The notes under the pieces were generated by a model. The model made no database searches and was not told where the DNA came from. It was given only the letters and a program-made list of their open reading frames with translations. A stretch of 9,813 bases of DNA from DASVLX01 sp035552275 (GTDB taxonomy: Bacteria > Actinomycetota > Actinomycetes > Mycobacteriales > Pseudonocardiaceae), in contig DASZLR010000127.1 of the NCBI GenBank assembly GCA_035552275.1, forward strand, positions 1-9,813. Direction: 5' to 3'. A program made the translations under genes and the position numbers. Within the stretch, counting starts at the first letter, position 1, and each line of letters starts with the position of its first letter. Shown here one piece after another: positions 1-6,216 of this stretch.

Positions 1-3
1 CGC

Positions 4-600
4 GTGCCGAAACGGGTCGACCACGAACAGCGCCGCCGGCAGATCGCCGAGGCGCTGTGGCGGTTGGCCAGCGAGCACGGCCTGGAGGACGTCACGTTGC
101 GGCGGGTCGCCGCCGAGGCCGGGGTGTCCACTCGGCTCGTCCAGTACTACTTCGGCACCCGCGACGAACTGCTGACCAAGGCGCTGGACATCCTCAACCT
201 CGACTCCGAGCGGCAGGCCCAGGAACTCATCGCCGCCGAGGGAGAACCGACGCCACGCGGAGTGCTGCGCGCGGTCCTCACCGAGATGCTGCCGCTGGAC
301 GAGCGACGCAGAACCCGTTTTCTGGTCCACCTGGCCTATTTCGTCCGCGCGCTGTCCGACGACAGTCTGGCCACCGCGTTCCGAGACAGCCCGGCATTGC
401 TGGAGACGACCATCGCCGACGTGATCAGCTGGGGTCAGCGCACCGGCGAGGTGCCCGCCGATCTCAATCCGGTGCCCGAGGCTGAGCTGCTGCTCAACAG
501 CATCGACGGACTACAGAGCGGCATCGTGCTCGGCCTCCGCTCCGTCGCCGAGTCCATCGCGCTGATCGACTACCAACTCGACCGCGTCTTCACCCGCTGA
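4..600 (+). CDS. TetR/AcrR-family transcriptional regulator
   Basis: A 198-residue protein with the TetR layout: an N-terminal DNA-binding domain (about residues 8-55) and an all-helical C-terminal ligand-binding and dimerisation domain. The helix-turn-helix is clear: VTLRRVAAEAGVSTRLVQYYF followed by GTRDELL matches the family's 'T..IA..AGVS.G..Y.YF..K..LL' pattern. Length is normal for the family. The GTG at position 4 gives a natural N terminus (basic, then RRRQIAEALWRLA), but any ribosome binding site or earlier start lies outside the window, so the start is uncertain. TetR proteins usually repress a neighbouring or divergent gene and release DNA when a small ligand binds. The likely target is to the left, outside the window, because the right-hand neighbour converges on this gene. 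The ligand cannot be read from sequence. The family call is secure. Confidence 0.93.
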   Translation: MPKRVDHEQRRRQIAEALWRLASEHGLEDVTLRRVAAEAGVSTRLVQYYFGTRDELLTKALDILNLDSERQAQELIAAEGEPTPRGVLRAVLTEMLPLDERRRTRFLVHLAYFVRALSDDSLATAFRDSPALLETTIADVISWGQRTGEVPADLNPVPEAELLLNSIDGLQSGIVLGLRSVAESIALIDYQLDRVFTR

Positions 601-618
601 CAGCACGCCCGGTCAGCG
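595..618. terminator. Stem-loop spanning both convergent stop codons
   Basis: CGCTGAC (595-601) and GTCAGCG (612-618) are perfect 7-bp arms around a 10-nt loop. The TGA of the TetR gene (598-600) and the TGA of the minus-strand receptor gene (613-615) lie inside opposite arms. Only 12 bases separate the two genes. The location fits a bidirectional terminator, but no T-run follows on either strand and the stem is short. Part of the symmetry arises simply because both genes end in an Arg codon CGC plus TGA plus C. Confidence 0.4.
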
Positions 619-2223
619 ACACTCCGGCAGTGCCGGATCGAACGGTGCGCCCGGCACCGACCACACCAGATCGCGCTGCACCGGGCCGCTGCCGGTGATC
701 TGCATGATCGGCAACGGCTTGTCCACCGGGTTGCCATGGCTGGTGGAGCTGAACGCGATCTTGCCACCCGCGCCGGGAATCGGCTTGAGACAGTCGATGC
801 TGGCGATGGTGCCCGCGACGGTGGTCGGATTGTCCACCGGCGCGGGGTTCTGCCGAGCCGCGGTCGCCGCGGTGAGCACCGCGTCATGGTTCATGATCAC
901 GTATCCGTCGACCAGGTCGGCCGGCACGCCGAACCCCGGCGAGCCAGGCGTCTTGCCGGTGAAGACGTCGAGGAACGCCTGGTAGTTGGCGGCGTCATCG
1001 GCCTCGCCCGGTGCACTGGCGTCCCATTCGCCGATGGTAGCCAGGCCGGTGTAGAAGACCTGGACCCGCGGATCGGTGAAGTGCGGCAGCGAGGTGGTCA
1101 GCATGGCGGTCGCGTCGTCGCCGCTCATCACGTCCACTGTGCCCAGTCCGCAGGAGCCGCCCTGCGACAGCGCGACCAGGAACGAGCTGAGATCCACGCC
1201 CCGGCCGGCGAAGTAGATGAGGTTCGGCTTCGCCAGGCAGATCTCGTCATACATCTGGCCGAACAGCGACTGCATGAACTTGGTGCGGCCGATGTCGTTG
1301 AGCGGCGTGTTCGGCGACGGGTATTCCTTGCTGTACAACGGTTGTTGTTGGTACTGCGAGGCGTAGGCGGTGCGGAACGCCTGGGCGAGCGAGCTGGCAT
1401 AGTCGTCGCCCTTGTTGGTGTCGTCGACCAGCATCACCTTCTGGTACCCGTGGCTGGCGATGTAGCCGACGGCGGCCGTCGCCGCGTCGGTGTTGGTCGG
1501 CCCCACCCGGAAGAAGTTCTGGATGTAGTCGCCGTCGTTCGGGTACTGGTTCATGTCGTCGCCGGTGACCAGCGAACCCACCCCGGCGATGCCGGCGTTG
1601 GACAGGTCACTGGCGGCTTTGCGGGTGGTGATCAGACTCTGCCCGAAGTCGGTGACCGCGACGATGTGCTGCTTGTCCCGGTTGGCGATGATCGCGTCCA
1701 CCGCCTGTTGCTCGTCATCGCCGCCGCTGCCGAGGTTGGCCAGCAACAGCTTGACCGGCGGGGTCTTGCCGGCGGCCGTGGTCTCGTTGTCGGCCTGCCA
1801 CGCGCCGGTGATCGCGCCCTGCACCCCGTGCCGCACGGTCTGGAACGCGACGCTGTCGCTGGCCGGGTCCGGCGACAGGTCGTCCAGCATGACGACCGTG
1901 ACGAACCGGTCGGTGCTGATCTGCGCGTTCTGGTCGGCGATGGCCCGCTCCAGATCGGCCAGCGGGTCATCGGGACGAAACGGCGTCGAGTCGAGGTCGA
2001 GGCCCGCGCACACCTGGGGCGAGCCGACCGGGGTCAACCCGGCCCCGCACGGAGCCGGCGGCTGCTGCCACGGTTTCCAGAACCAGACCGCGATGCCGGC
2101 CAACACCACCAGCACCAGGGCCAGGATCGCGTACCGGTAACGCCACCACCGGGGCCGCACCACGACCGCGCCCTTGCTCGAACGCCCGAACAGTGATCGC
2201 AGGCCCACTACAGATCCCCTCAC
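613..2223 (-). CDS. Membrane-anchored periplasmic-binding-protein-like receptor (branched-chain amino acid type)
   Basis: A 536-residue protein. A basic N-terminal tail (residues 1-30, rich in Arg) precedes one hydrophobic helix (about 31-49, AILALVLVVLAGIAVWFW). By the positive-inside rule this leaves the remaining ~485 residues outside the cell. The outer part resembles type I periplasmic binding proteins of the LivJ / ANF-receptor kind: a beta strand VTVVML (109-113), an IVAVTDFG strand with a downstream AGIAGVGS (187-217), FFRVGPTNT (237-245) and YQKVMLVDD (260-268). Six cysteines, all after the membrane helix (two at 59 and 72), fit extracellular disulfides. It has no lipobox and no transporter permease or ABC ATPase gene beside it, so a sensor role is more likely than transport; this is inference. 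The GTG start at 2223 overlaps the upstream NTPase stop as GTGA, indicating translational coupling. The ligand is unknown. Confidence 0.75.
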   Translation of the reverse strand: MRGSVVGLRSLFGRSSKGAVVVRPRWWRYRYAILALVLVVLAGIAVWFWKPWQQPPAPCGAGLTPVGSPQVCAGLDLDSTPFRPDDPLADLERAIADQNAQISTDRFVTVVMLDDLSPDPASDSVAFQTVRHGVQGAITGAWQADNETTAAGKTPPVKLLLANLGSGGDDEQQAVDAIIANRDKQHIVAVTDFGQSLITTRKAASDLSNAGIAGVGSLVTGDDMNQYPNDGDYIQNFFRVGPTNTDAATAAVGYIASHGYQKVMLVDDTNKGDDYASSLAQAFRTAYASQYQQQPLYSKEYPSPNTPLNDIGRTKFMQSLFGQMYDEICLAKPNLIYFAGRGVDLSSFLVALSQGGSCGLGTVDVMSGDDATAMLTTSLPHFTDPRVQVFYTGLATIGEWDASAPGEADDAANYQAFLDVFTGKTPGSPGFGVPADLVDGYVIMNHDAVLTAATAARQNPAPVDNPTTVAGTIASIDCLKPIPGAGGKIAFSSTSHGNPVDKPLPIMQITGSGPVQRDLVWSVPGAPFDPALPECR

Positions 2224-4286
2224 AGCAGTCCTTGTCTGGCCAGGTCGGCGGCAGTGGTCAACGGGCTCTCGTCACGGCGCGTCTTCCCGCGCAGATCCGA
2301 GTAGCCGATCGCGATCGCGTTCCAGATCTCGCGATCGGGCATCACGAACGGGTTCTTCGCCAACCACAGCCGAATGAGCAGGCGGGTGACCACATTGCCG
2401 ACATCGGAACGATTCGGACGGAGTTCGGTGTCCTCGTCGACAAACGTGTCGAACAGGGCAGCCGAAGGATCGTCCACCAGCCGATTGTCCGGAGCGCGGG
2501 TCACCAGCCGAAGCCGGTCGATCCACTCCTGATGGGGTCGGCGGTTGAAGGTCTCGCTGAAGTAGTCCGCGACCTCACTGACCCGGCCGAGCGCCAACTG
2601 GCAGTACGCCCGGCGCACCGGATCGCGAGCGGTCGCCGGATCGTCCAGCAGCGCCCGAAATTGGTCCACATAGGATGGTTGACCGGCCGCGTCGCCACGA
2701 GCTGCCAGCGCGGCGGTCAAGGTGCGGGCGATCCACGGGTGCAGCTCGGCGTACCGGGCGGTGCCACCGCCGAGCGGCGCGGTCAGCCAGTAGTCGGCGA
2801 GGTCACCACGCCGGGACGGCGCCACCACCCACAGCGCGGTGCGCAGCTCGGTGAGGATACGGCTCACCGTCGGCGCGGCGGCGGGGCCGGTGGCATCGGC
2901 GGGCACCAGCCATGGCGCGGTCGCGAACGGAGCCGCGGACACGAACTCCTCGATGCCGAGGCCGTCGAGATGGTGGTGCAGCCGCAGCTGTTCCAGCCGT
3001 TCCTGCCACAGCGAAGCTTCCGATCTGTCCAGATCGGACGGTCCTAGCACATCCCGGGCGCCGGGCGCCCAGTCCCGATTGGTCAGCAGTTCCTTGACCG
3101 TGGTGACCAGCTCGGGCACCCCGCCGGTCGCCCGTTGGGCCAGCTTCGACCGGAGATCAGATTCCGGTATCCGCAACATCTTCGCGGTCTCGGCCGGACG
3201 ACGCGGTTCGAGCAGCACCGGATAGTAGGTCGGCGGCGCCAGATCCATCCGGTCGCCGGCCCAGTGTTCGTACCCGGCCTGATGGCACCACGGCACGGTG
3301 CGCGGACCGTCCACGGCCGCCGGCTCCGCTTCCCACGGCGGTCGCCAGCCCGCACCCCACGCCGGAGCCCACCGACCGCTGGTCGCGATCACCAGCAGCG
3401 CGTCGTGATCACCCAGGTGAGCGCGCTCGTACTCGTCGCGCGCTGCCAGCAGATCGGCGAGCAGTCCGGTGCCGCCGGGGTGATCGATGTTGTCCAGCAG
3501 CAGCACCCAGTTGTGGATGTGCCGCGTGTTCCGCGGATTGTCGCAATGGCAGGAGGCGTTGGATTCGGCGCCGGACATCCGCTGGTAGCTCTCTCGCACA
3601 TCGGCCAGGAACGCCGCCGTCAGCCAACTGGTCATGAACGCGGGATCGTTGCGGGCTCGCCGTTGCAGGGCGATCAACGCGTCCTTCGGCGACGCCCCCT
3701 CGGCGGCGGGAATGTCGGCGTGCCAACGTTGGGCCCGGCCCAGCGGCTCCCGGATCACGGTCGCGATCAGTCGGGGCAGCGCCAACTTGACCGCCTCGGT
3801 CAGCGGCGCGCCGAGCAGGTTCATCGTCCGCGCCGCGTCGGCGAGGGACTCGACCCACGCGGTCACCCGTTCGGCCTGGCGACGCCGGCGGGTGAAGAAC
3901 TGCTTGATCGCGTCGTCCAACTGTTCCTTGGCCCGGCTCGGGGACACGGTGTCCAGCTGTAACTGGACCGCGATCAAACCCAGGGCGAAGCGGGTGAAGC
4001 GGGCCGGTGGGCGGTTCGTCCAGCCGCGGGACAGGTCGAAGGCGAGGTCGGTCAAAACCTCCACGGTGCTCGCGGGTTCGTCGCGTTCGAAATTGAACCG
4101 CGCGTGCACGACGCCGTCACCGCAGTCTTCGGAAATCGACTTCAACGCCGTGGATTTACCCGCGCCCAGCGGTCCCAGCAACACCACCACGGGATGCCGG
4201 CGCGGTCGTTCGTTGAGTGCCCGATGCCAGAGCAAATGCCTGTTCAGCGACTGCGCGCCGGACAACGGTAACTCGTCGTGCGCCAT
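2220..4286 (-). CDS. P-loop NTPase of unknown family, paired with the membrane receptor
   Basis: A 688-residue cytoplasmic protein with no visible signal or membrane segment. Walker A is GPLGAGKST at residues 38-46. A convincing Walker B is NWVLLLDNID, residues 259-268, with Asp265 and Asp268. The long spacing between the motifs (~215 residues) is filled by a helical, Arg-rich insertion (about 110-245). Just before Walker B sits a CxC...HxH cluster (Cys246, Cys248, His256, His258) that could bind a metal. After Walker B come a probable sensor strand (ALLVIATSGRW) and a roughly 300-residue, mostly helical C-terminal region without a domain I recognise. The layout recalls AAA+/STAND-type signalling ATPases, but no TIR, protease, nuclease or kinase effector is evident. 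The ATG at 4286 is supported by GGAGGG just upstream. Its last codon overlaps the receptor gene, so the two proteins are probably made together and may interact. The P-loop assignment is firm; the function is not known. Confidence 0.8.
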   Translation of the reverse strand: MAHDELPLSGAQSLNRHLLWHRALNERPRRHPVVVLLGPLGAGKSTALKSISEDCGDGVVHARFNFERDEPASTVEVLTDLAFDLSRGWTNRPPARFTRFALGLIAVQLQLDTVSPSRAKEQLDDAIKQFFTRRRRQAERVTAWVESLADAARTMNLLGAPLTEAVKLALPRLIATVIREPLGRAQRWHADIPAAEGASPKDALIALQRRARNDPAFMTSWLTAAFLADVRESYQRMSGAESNASCHCDNPRNTRHIHNWVLLLDNIDHPGGTGLLADLLAARDEYERAHLGDHDALLVIATSGRWAPAWGAGWRPPWEAEPAAVDGPRTVPWCHQAGYEHWAGDRMDLAPPTYYPVLLEPRRPAETAKMLRIPESDLRSKLAQRATGGVPELVTTVKELLTNRDWAPGARDVLGPSDLDRSEASLWQERLEQLRLHHHLDGLGIEEFVSAAPFATAPWLVPADATGPAAAPTVSRILTELRTALWVVAPSRRGDLADYWLTAPLGGGTARYAELHPWIARTLTAALAARGDAAGQPSYVDQFRALLDDPATARDPVRRAYCQLALGRVSEVADYFSETFNRRPHQEWIDRLRLVTRAPDNRLVDDPSAALFDTFVDEDTELRPNRSDVGNVVTRLLIRLWLAKNPFVMPDREIWNAIAIGYSDLRGKTRRDESPLTTAADLARQGLL

Positions 4287-4289
4287 TCA

Positions 4290-4295
4290 CCCTCC
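4290..4295 (-). promoter_or_regulatory. Ribosome binding site of the NTPase gene
   Basis: On the minus strand GGAGGG lies 3 nt upstream of the ATG at 4286 (4 nt if the core GGAGG is counted). It is the strongest Shine-Dalgarno match in the region and supports that start. Confidence 0.65.
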
Positions 4296-4316
4296 ACGCT
4301 GCCAGGCCGGAACGCG

Positions 4317-4322
4317 ATCATA
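4317..4322 (-). promoter_or_regulatory. Putative -10 element (TATGAT) for the NTPase-receptor operon
   Basis: The minus strand reads TATGAT, five of six matches to TATAAT, about 30 bases before the NTPase ATG. This would give a 5' leader of roughly 24 nt. The -35 region is weak: GGGACC, three of six matches with a 19-bp spacer, inside the 12-bp palindrome at 4336-4347. A promoter with a poor -35 overlapped by an operator would be consistent with regulated expression. Confidence 0.45.
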
Positions 4323-4335
4323 CGTGGCACGCCAT

Positions 4336-4347
4336 GGGACCGGTCCC
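4336..4347. promoter_or_regulatory. Perfect 12-bp palindrome in the divergent promoter region (possible operator)
   Basis: GGGACCGGTCCC is a perfect palindrome at 4336-4347. Its core ACCGGT recurs at 4351-4356, 12 bp further on, and a wider inverted pair GGCACG (4326-4331) / CGTGCC (4361-4366) brackets both. It lies upstream of both divergent units, at the expected -35 of the leftward promoter. An operator for a shared regulator is plausible. GC-rich palindromes also arise by chance in such genomes. Confidence 0.4.
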
Positions 4348-4378
4348 GACACCGGTTCGCCGTGCCATGATGGGAAAG

Positions 4379-4741
4379 GTGACCGACGAGCCCAAGACGC
4401 CCGGCGAGCACTATCGCCGGCAGGCGGCCATGGTCGCCGGCATTGTGCAGACCTACGGCGACACCCAGCGCGCCCTGCGGGAGATCGCCGCAGCACACGA
4501 GAGCCTGATCGAAACGTTGGGGATGCGGGACGAGACAGCGGAACTGCTGACCAACATGGCGGCCAGCGAGCAGCGGATTCGGCTGATCGGCCAGGTCAAC
4601 GCGGCTCAGGCGCTGGCGTACGACGCGCTGATGTCCGCCGGCGGCCCGGACGATCCGGAAGCCCTTGCCGCGTACCGGGAAGCGACCAGTTGGCACAACT
4701 CGCTGCTCACCGAACGCGGCGAGGGCCTGCCCGACCGCTGA
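4379..4741 (+). CDS. Small helical protein of unknown function, first gene of the GNAT unit
   Basis: Read from GTG 4379 the product has 120 residues, is charged and almost entirely helix-compatible, with no membrane segment, signal peptide or cysteine. A middle section (about 12-75, from AAMVAGIVQTYGDTQRALREIAAA onward in heptad-like spacing) could form a helical hairpin or coiled coil. I do not recognise the family. The start is ambiguous: in-frame ATGs at 4367 and 4370 and an earlier one at 4334 exist, but none has a Shine-Dalgarno sequence. GTG 4379 has only a weak, close GGGA. The 4334 start is disfavoured because it would place the palindrome inside the gene. Its TGA (4739-4741) overlaps the ATG of the acetyltransferase gene by one base, so the two are co-translated and probably act together. 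It is divergent from the NTPase gene. Confidence 0.65.
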   Translation: MTDEPKTPGEHYRRQAAMVAGIVQTYGDTQRALREIAAAHESLIETLGMRDETAELLTNMAASEQRIRLIGQVNAAQALAYDALMSAGGPDDPEALAAYREATSWHNSLLTERGEGLPDR

Positions 4742-5523
4742 TGACCGTGGTCGGGCTGGGCTGGCGCACCGACTTGATGCTGCGTCGGCTGGCCGGAGCG
4801 CGGATCACCGACCGGGAAACACATCTGCTCGTCCGCACGCCCGGGAATCCCGACTACCGGTGGGGCAATTTCCTGCTGTTGCCCACGCCACCGCCGCCGA
4901 AAGACGCACCTCGGTGGATCGCCGCGTTCGCCGCCGAATTCCCCACGGCCGCCCACATCGCCATCGGCATCGACGGGCCGGCCGCGCCCGATGCCATTTC
5001 CGCGTTCGCCGCCGCCGGGCTGGCGGACGAGTCGCACACCGTGCTCACCGCCACCGAGTCGCGCCGACCAGCGCGGCCGAACCGCGCGGCGGTGTGCCGA
5101 CCGCTCGCGACCGACGCGGACTGGGCGCAGGCGCTGCGACTTCGACTCGCCGTCGACCCCGATCCCCGGCACCGCCGGTTCCACCACCGCAGATTCGCCG
5201 AAATCCGCGAACTGTGTCGAGCCGGCCATGGTGTCTGGTTCGGGGCGTTTCTGGACGGCCAACCGCGGTCCGGGCTGGGCGTGGTCACCGACGGCGGCGG
5301 CCTCGCGCGCTTCCAACATGTCGAGACCCATCCGAGCTACCGGAACCGGGGCCTGGCCGGCACTCTGGTGCACCACGCCAGCCGGCACGCGCTCACCCGA
5401 CTCGGCGCGGAAACCCTGGTCATCGTGGCCGATCCCGACTACCTGGCGATCCGGGTCTACCGGTCGCTCGGTTTCGCGGACCACGGCCGGCAGATCCGGC
5501 TGCTGCGTGTTCACCGGGGATAG
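4741..5523 (+). CDS. GNAT-family N-acetyltransferase with an N-terminal second domain
   Basis: A 260-residue protein. The C-terminal half (about 115-260) is a GNAT domain: a strand WFGAFLDGQPRSGLGVV, then FQHVETHPSYRNRGLAG, which holds the acetyl-CoA pyrophosphate-binding motif R/Q-x-x-G-x-G/A (Arg201, Gly204, Ala206), and the late motif YRSLGF (240-245). GNAT enzymes transfer acetyl from acetyl-CoA to an amine on a small molecule or protein; the acceptor here is unknown. The N-terminal ~110 residues (RWGNFLLLP, then an alternating strand/helix pattern) lack the acetyl-CoA motif. They may be a degenerate GNAT-like half, an arrangement found in double-GNAT proteins; that reading is inference. 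Start ATG 4741 is chosen because it overlaps the upstream stop as TGATG and gives a natural N terminus. The same frame is open further left, but that stretch is antisense to the NTPase gene and not coding. Confidence 0.87.
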   Translation: MTVVGLGWRTDLMLRRLAGARITDRETHLLVRTPGNPDYRWGNFLLLPTPPPPKDAPRWIAAFAAEFPTAAHIAIGIDGPAAPDAISAFAAAGLADESHTVLTATESRRPARPNRAAVCRPLATDADWAQALRLRLAVDPDPRHRRFHHRRFAEIRELCRAGHGVWFGAFLDGQPRSGLGVVTDGGGLARFQHVETHPSYRNRGLAGTLVHHASRHALTRLGAETLVIVADPDYLAIRVYRSLGFADHGRQIRLLRVHRG

Positions 5524-5552
5524 GCGCCGCCCTGCTCGCCGATCGGACCACC

Positions 5553-5568
5553 GACAATTTTTTTTGTC
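5553..5568. promoter_or_regulatory. Upstream GACAA-N6-TTGTC operator-like site
   Basis: GACAATTTTTTTTGTC has GACAA and TTGTC half-sites in inverted orientation, separated by 6 bp. It is the first of two identically spaced sites before the ArsR-type gene. The second begins exactly 18 bp later. The central eight T residues stand out in this GC-rich DNA and could also act as a T-run at the end of the acetyltransferase transcript, although no good hairpin precedes them. Confidence 0.55.
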
Positions 5569-5570
5569 TT

Positions 5571-5586
5571 GACAATTGGAGTTGTC
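5571..5586. promoter_or_regulatory. Downstream GACAA-N6-TTGTC operator-like site overlapping a -35 hexamer
   Basis: GACAATTGGAGTTGTC repeats the upstream site's GACAA-N6-TTGTC layout. The consensus -35 hexamer TTGACA occupies 5569-5574, so a protein bound here would block RNA polymerase. The -10 at 17-18 bp spacing (GAAGGT / AAGGTT) is poor. A further lone TTGTC lies at 5597-5601 and a GACAA at 5625-5629 inside the gene. Autorepression by the ArsR-type protein is the simplest reading. Confidence 0.6.
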
Positions 5587-5589
5587 GGT

Positions 5590-5596
5590 GAGAAGG
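5590..5596 (+). promoter_or_regulatory. Ribosome binding site of the ArsR-type gene
   Basis: GAGAAGG lies 7 nt before the ATG at 5604 and fixes that start. It begins 4 bp after the second operator-like site. Confidence 0.6.
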
Positions 5597-5603
5597 TTGT
5601 CGC

Positions 5604-6215
5604 ATGTTGGACGTAGCGGTGATTGACAACCCGGCGGCGGCCGAAGTGTCGCTGGACCCGGTGCGTGCCAGGCTGTTGGCGGAACTGGCCGAGCCCGGCT
5701 CGGCCACCATGCTGGCCGCCAAGGTCGGCCTGCCCAGGCAGAAGGTGAACTACCACCTGCGCGCGCTGGAACGGCACGGCCTGATCGAGCTGGTCGAGGA
5801 ACGTCGCAAGGGCAACGTCACCGAGCGGATGATGCGGGCCACAGCGGCCTCATACGTGATCTCGCCGCTGGCGCTGGCCGCGGTCGCGCCCGATCCCAGC
5901 CGATCACCGGACCGGCTGTCCGCGCGCTGGATGCTCGCCCTCGCCGCCCGCCTGGTGCGGGAGGTCGGGCAGCTCATCGCCGGGGCCACCGCGGCCCGGC
6001 AACGGCTCGCCACGTTCGGCATCGACGGCGAGGTGCGGTTCGCCTCGGCGGCGGACCGGGCCGCGTTCGCCGAAGAACTGACCAACACGATCACCACGCT
6101 GATCGGCAAGTACCACGATGAGCACGCCGCAGGCGGGCGTCCACATCGGCTGATCATCGCGCTGCACCCCAGCATCACCACCAACATCAACACTGATGAC
6201 GCAAAGGAATCCTGA
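5604..6215 (+). CDS. ArsR-type winged-helix transcriptional regulator
   Basis: A 203-residue protein. Residues about 15-95 form a winged helix of the ArsR / HTH_20 kind: LDPVRARLLAELAEPGSATMLAAKVGLP, then a recognition helix RQKVNYHLRALERHGLIE (45-62) and a wing ending LVEERRKGNVTERMMRA. No CxC metal-binding motif is present in the helix, so it is not a classical arsenic or heavy-metal sensor. The ~105-residue helical C-terminal part probably serves dimerisation or ligand sensing. Start ATG 5604 has a Shine-Dalgarno sequence and two operator-like sites before it. The gene ends one base before the SRPBCC gene, so they form an operon. ArsR-type regulators next to SRPBCC (AHSA1-like) genes are a common actinobacterial pairing. 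The inducing signal is unknown, possibly a hydrophobic compound handled by the partner. Confidence 0.92.
   Translation: MLDVAVIDNPAAAEVSLDPVRARLLAELAEPGSATMLAAKVGLPRQKVNYHLRALERHGLIELVEERRKGNVTERMMRATAASYVISPLALAAVAPDPSRSPDRLSARWMLALAARLVREVGQLIAGATAARQRLATFGIDGEVRFASAADRAAFAEELTNTITTLIGKYHDEHAAGGRPHRLIIALHPSITTNINTDDAKES
6203..6208 (+). promoter_or_regulatory. Ribosome binding site deciding the SRPBCC start
   Basis: AAAGGA lies 8 nt before the ATG at 6217. An in-frame ATG at 6196 is upstream of this site and lacks one, so 6217 is the preferred start. Confidence 0.6.
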
Positions 6216-6216
6216 C

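Noticed and set aside
736..2196. Long open frame on + opposite the receptor gene
   Set aside because: An antisense frame kept open by high GC. Its translation is rich in Arg, Gly and Val with no recognisable domain, while the minus-strand frame has a coherent protein.
613..2223. Receptor gene as a plain ABC-transporter solute-binding protein
   Set aside because: There is no lipobox or cleavable signal, the anchor is a full transmembrane helix with an Arg-rich cytoplasmic tail, and no permease or ATPase transporter genes are nearby.
4217..4378. Longer N terminus for the small helical protein
   Set aside because: It would overlap the divergent NTPase gene and include the promoter and palindrome; no ribosome binding site supports it.
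3634..4740. Leftward extension of the acetyltransferase frame
   Set aside because: It runs antisense through the NTPase gene and over the upstream small gene. The GNAT protein starts naturally at ATG 4741 with a stop/start overlap.
5558..5565. Run of eight T as an intrinsic terminator of the acetyltransferase gene
   Set aside because: No hairpin with a usable loop precedes it; only a short CCGATCGG palindrome lies nearby. It fits better as the centre of an operator-like site, although a weak termination role is not excluded.
6196..6216. Earlier ATG for the SRPBCC protein
   Set aside because: It overlaps the ArsR-type gene by 20 bases and has no Shine-Dalgarno sequence, whereas AAAGGA is correctly placed for ATG 6217.
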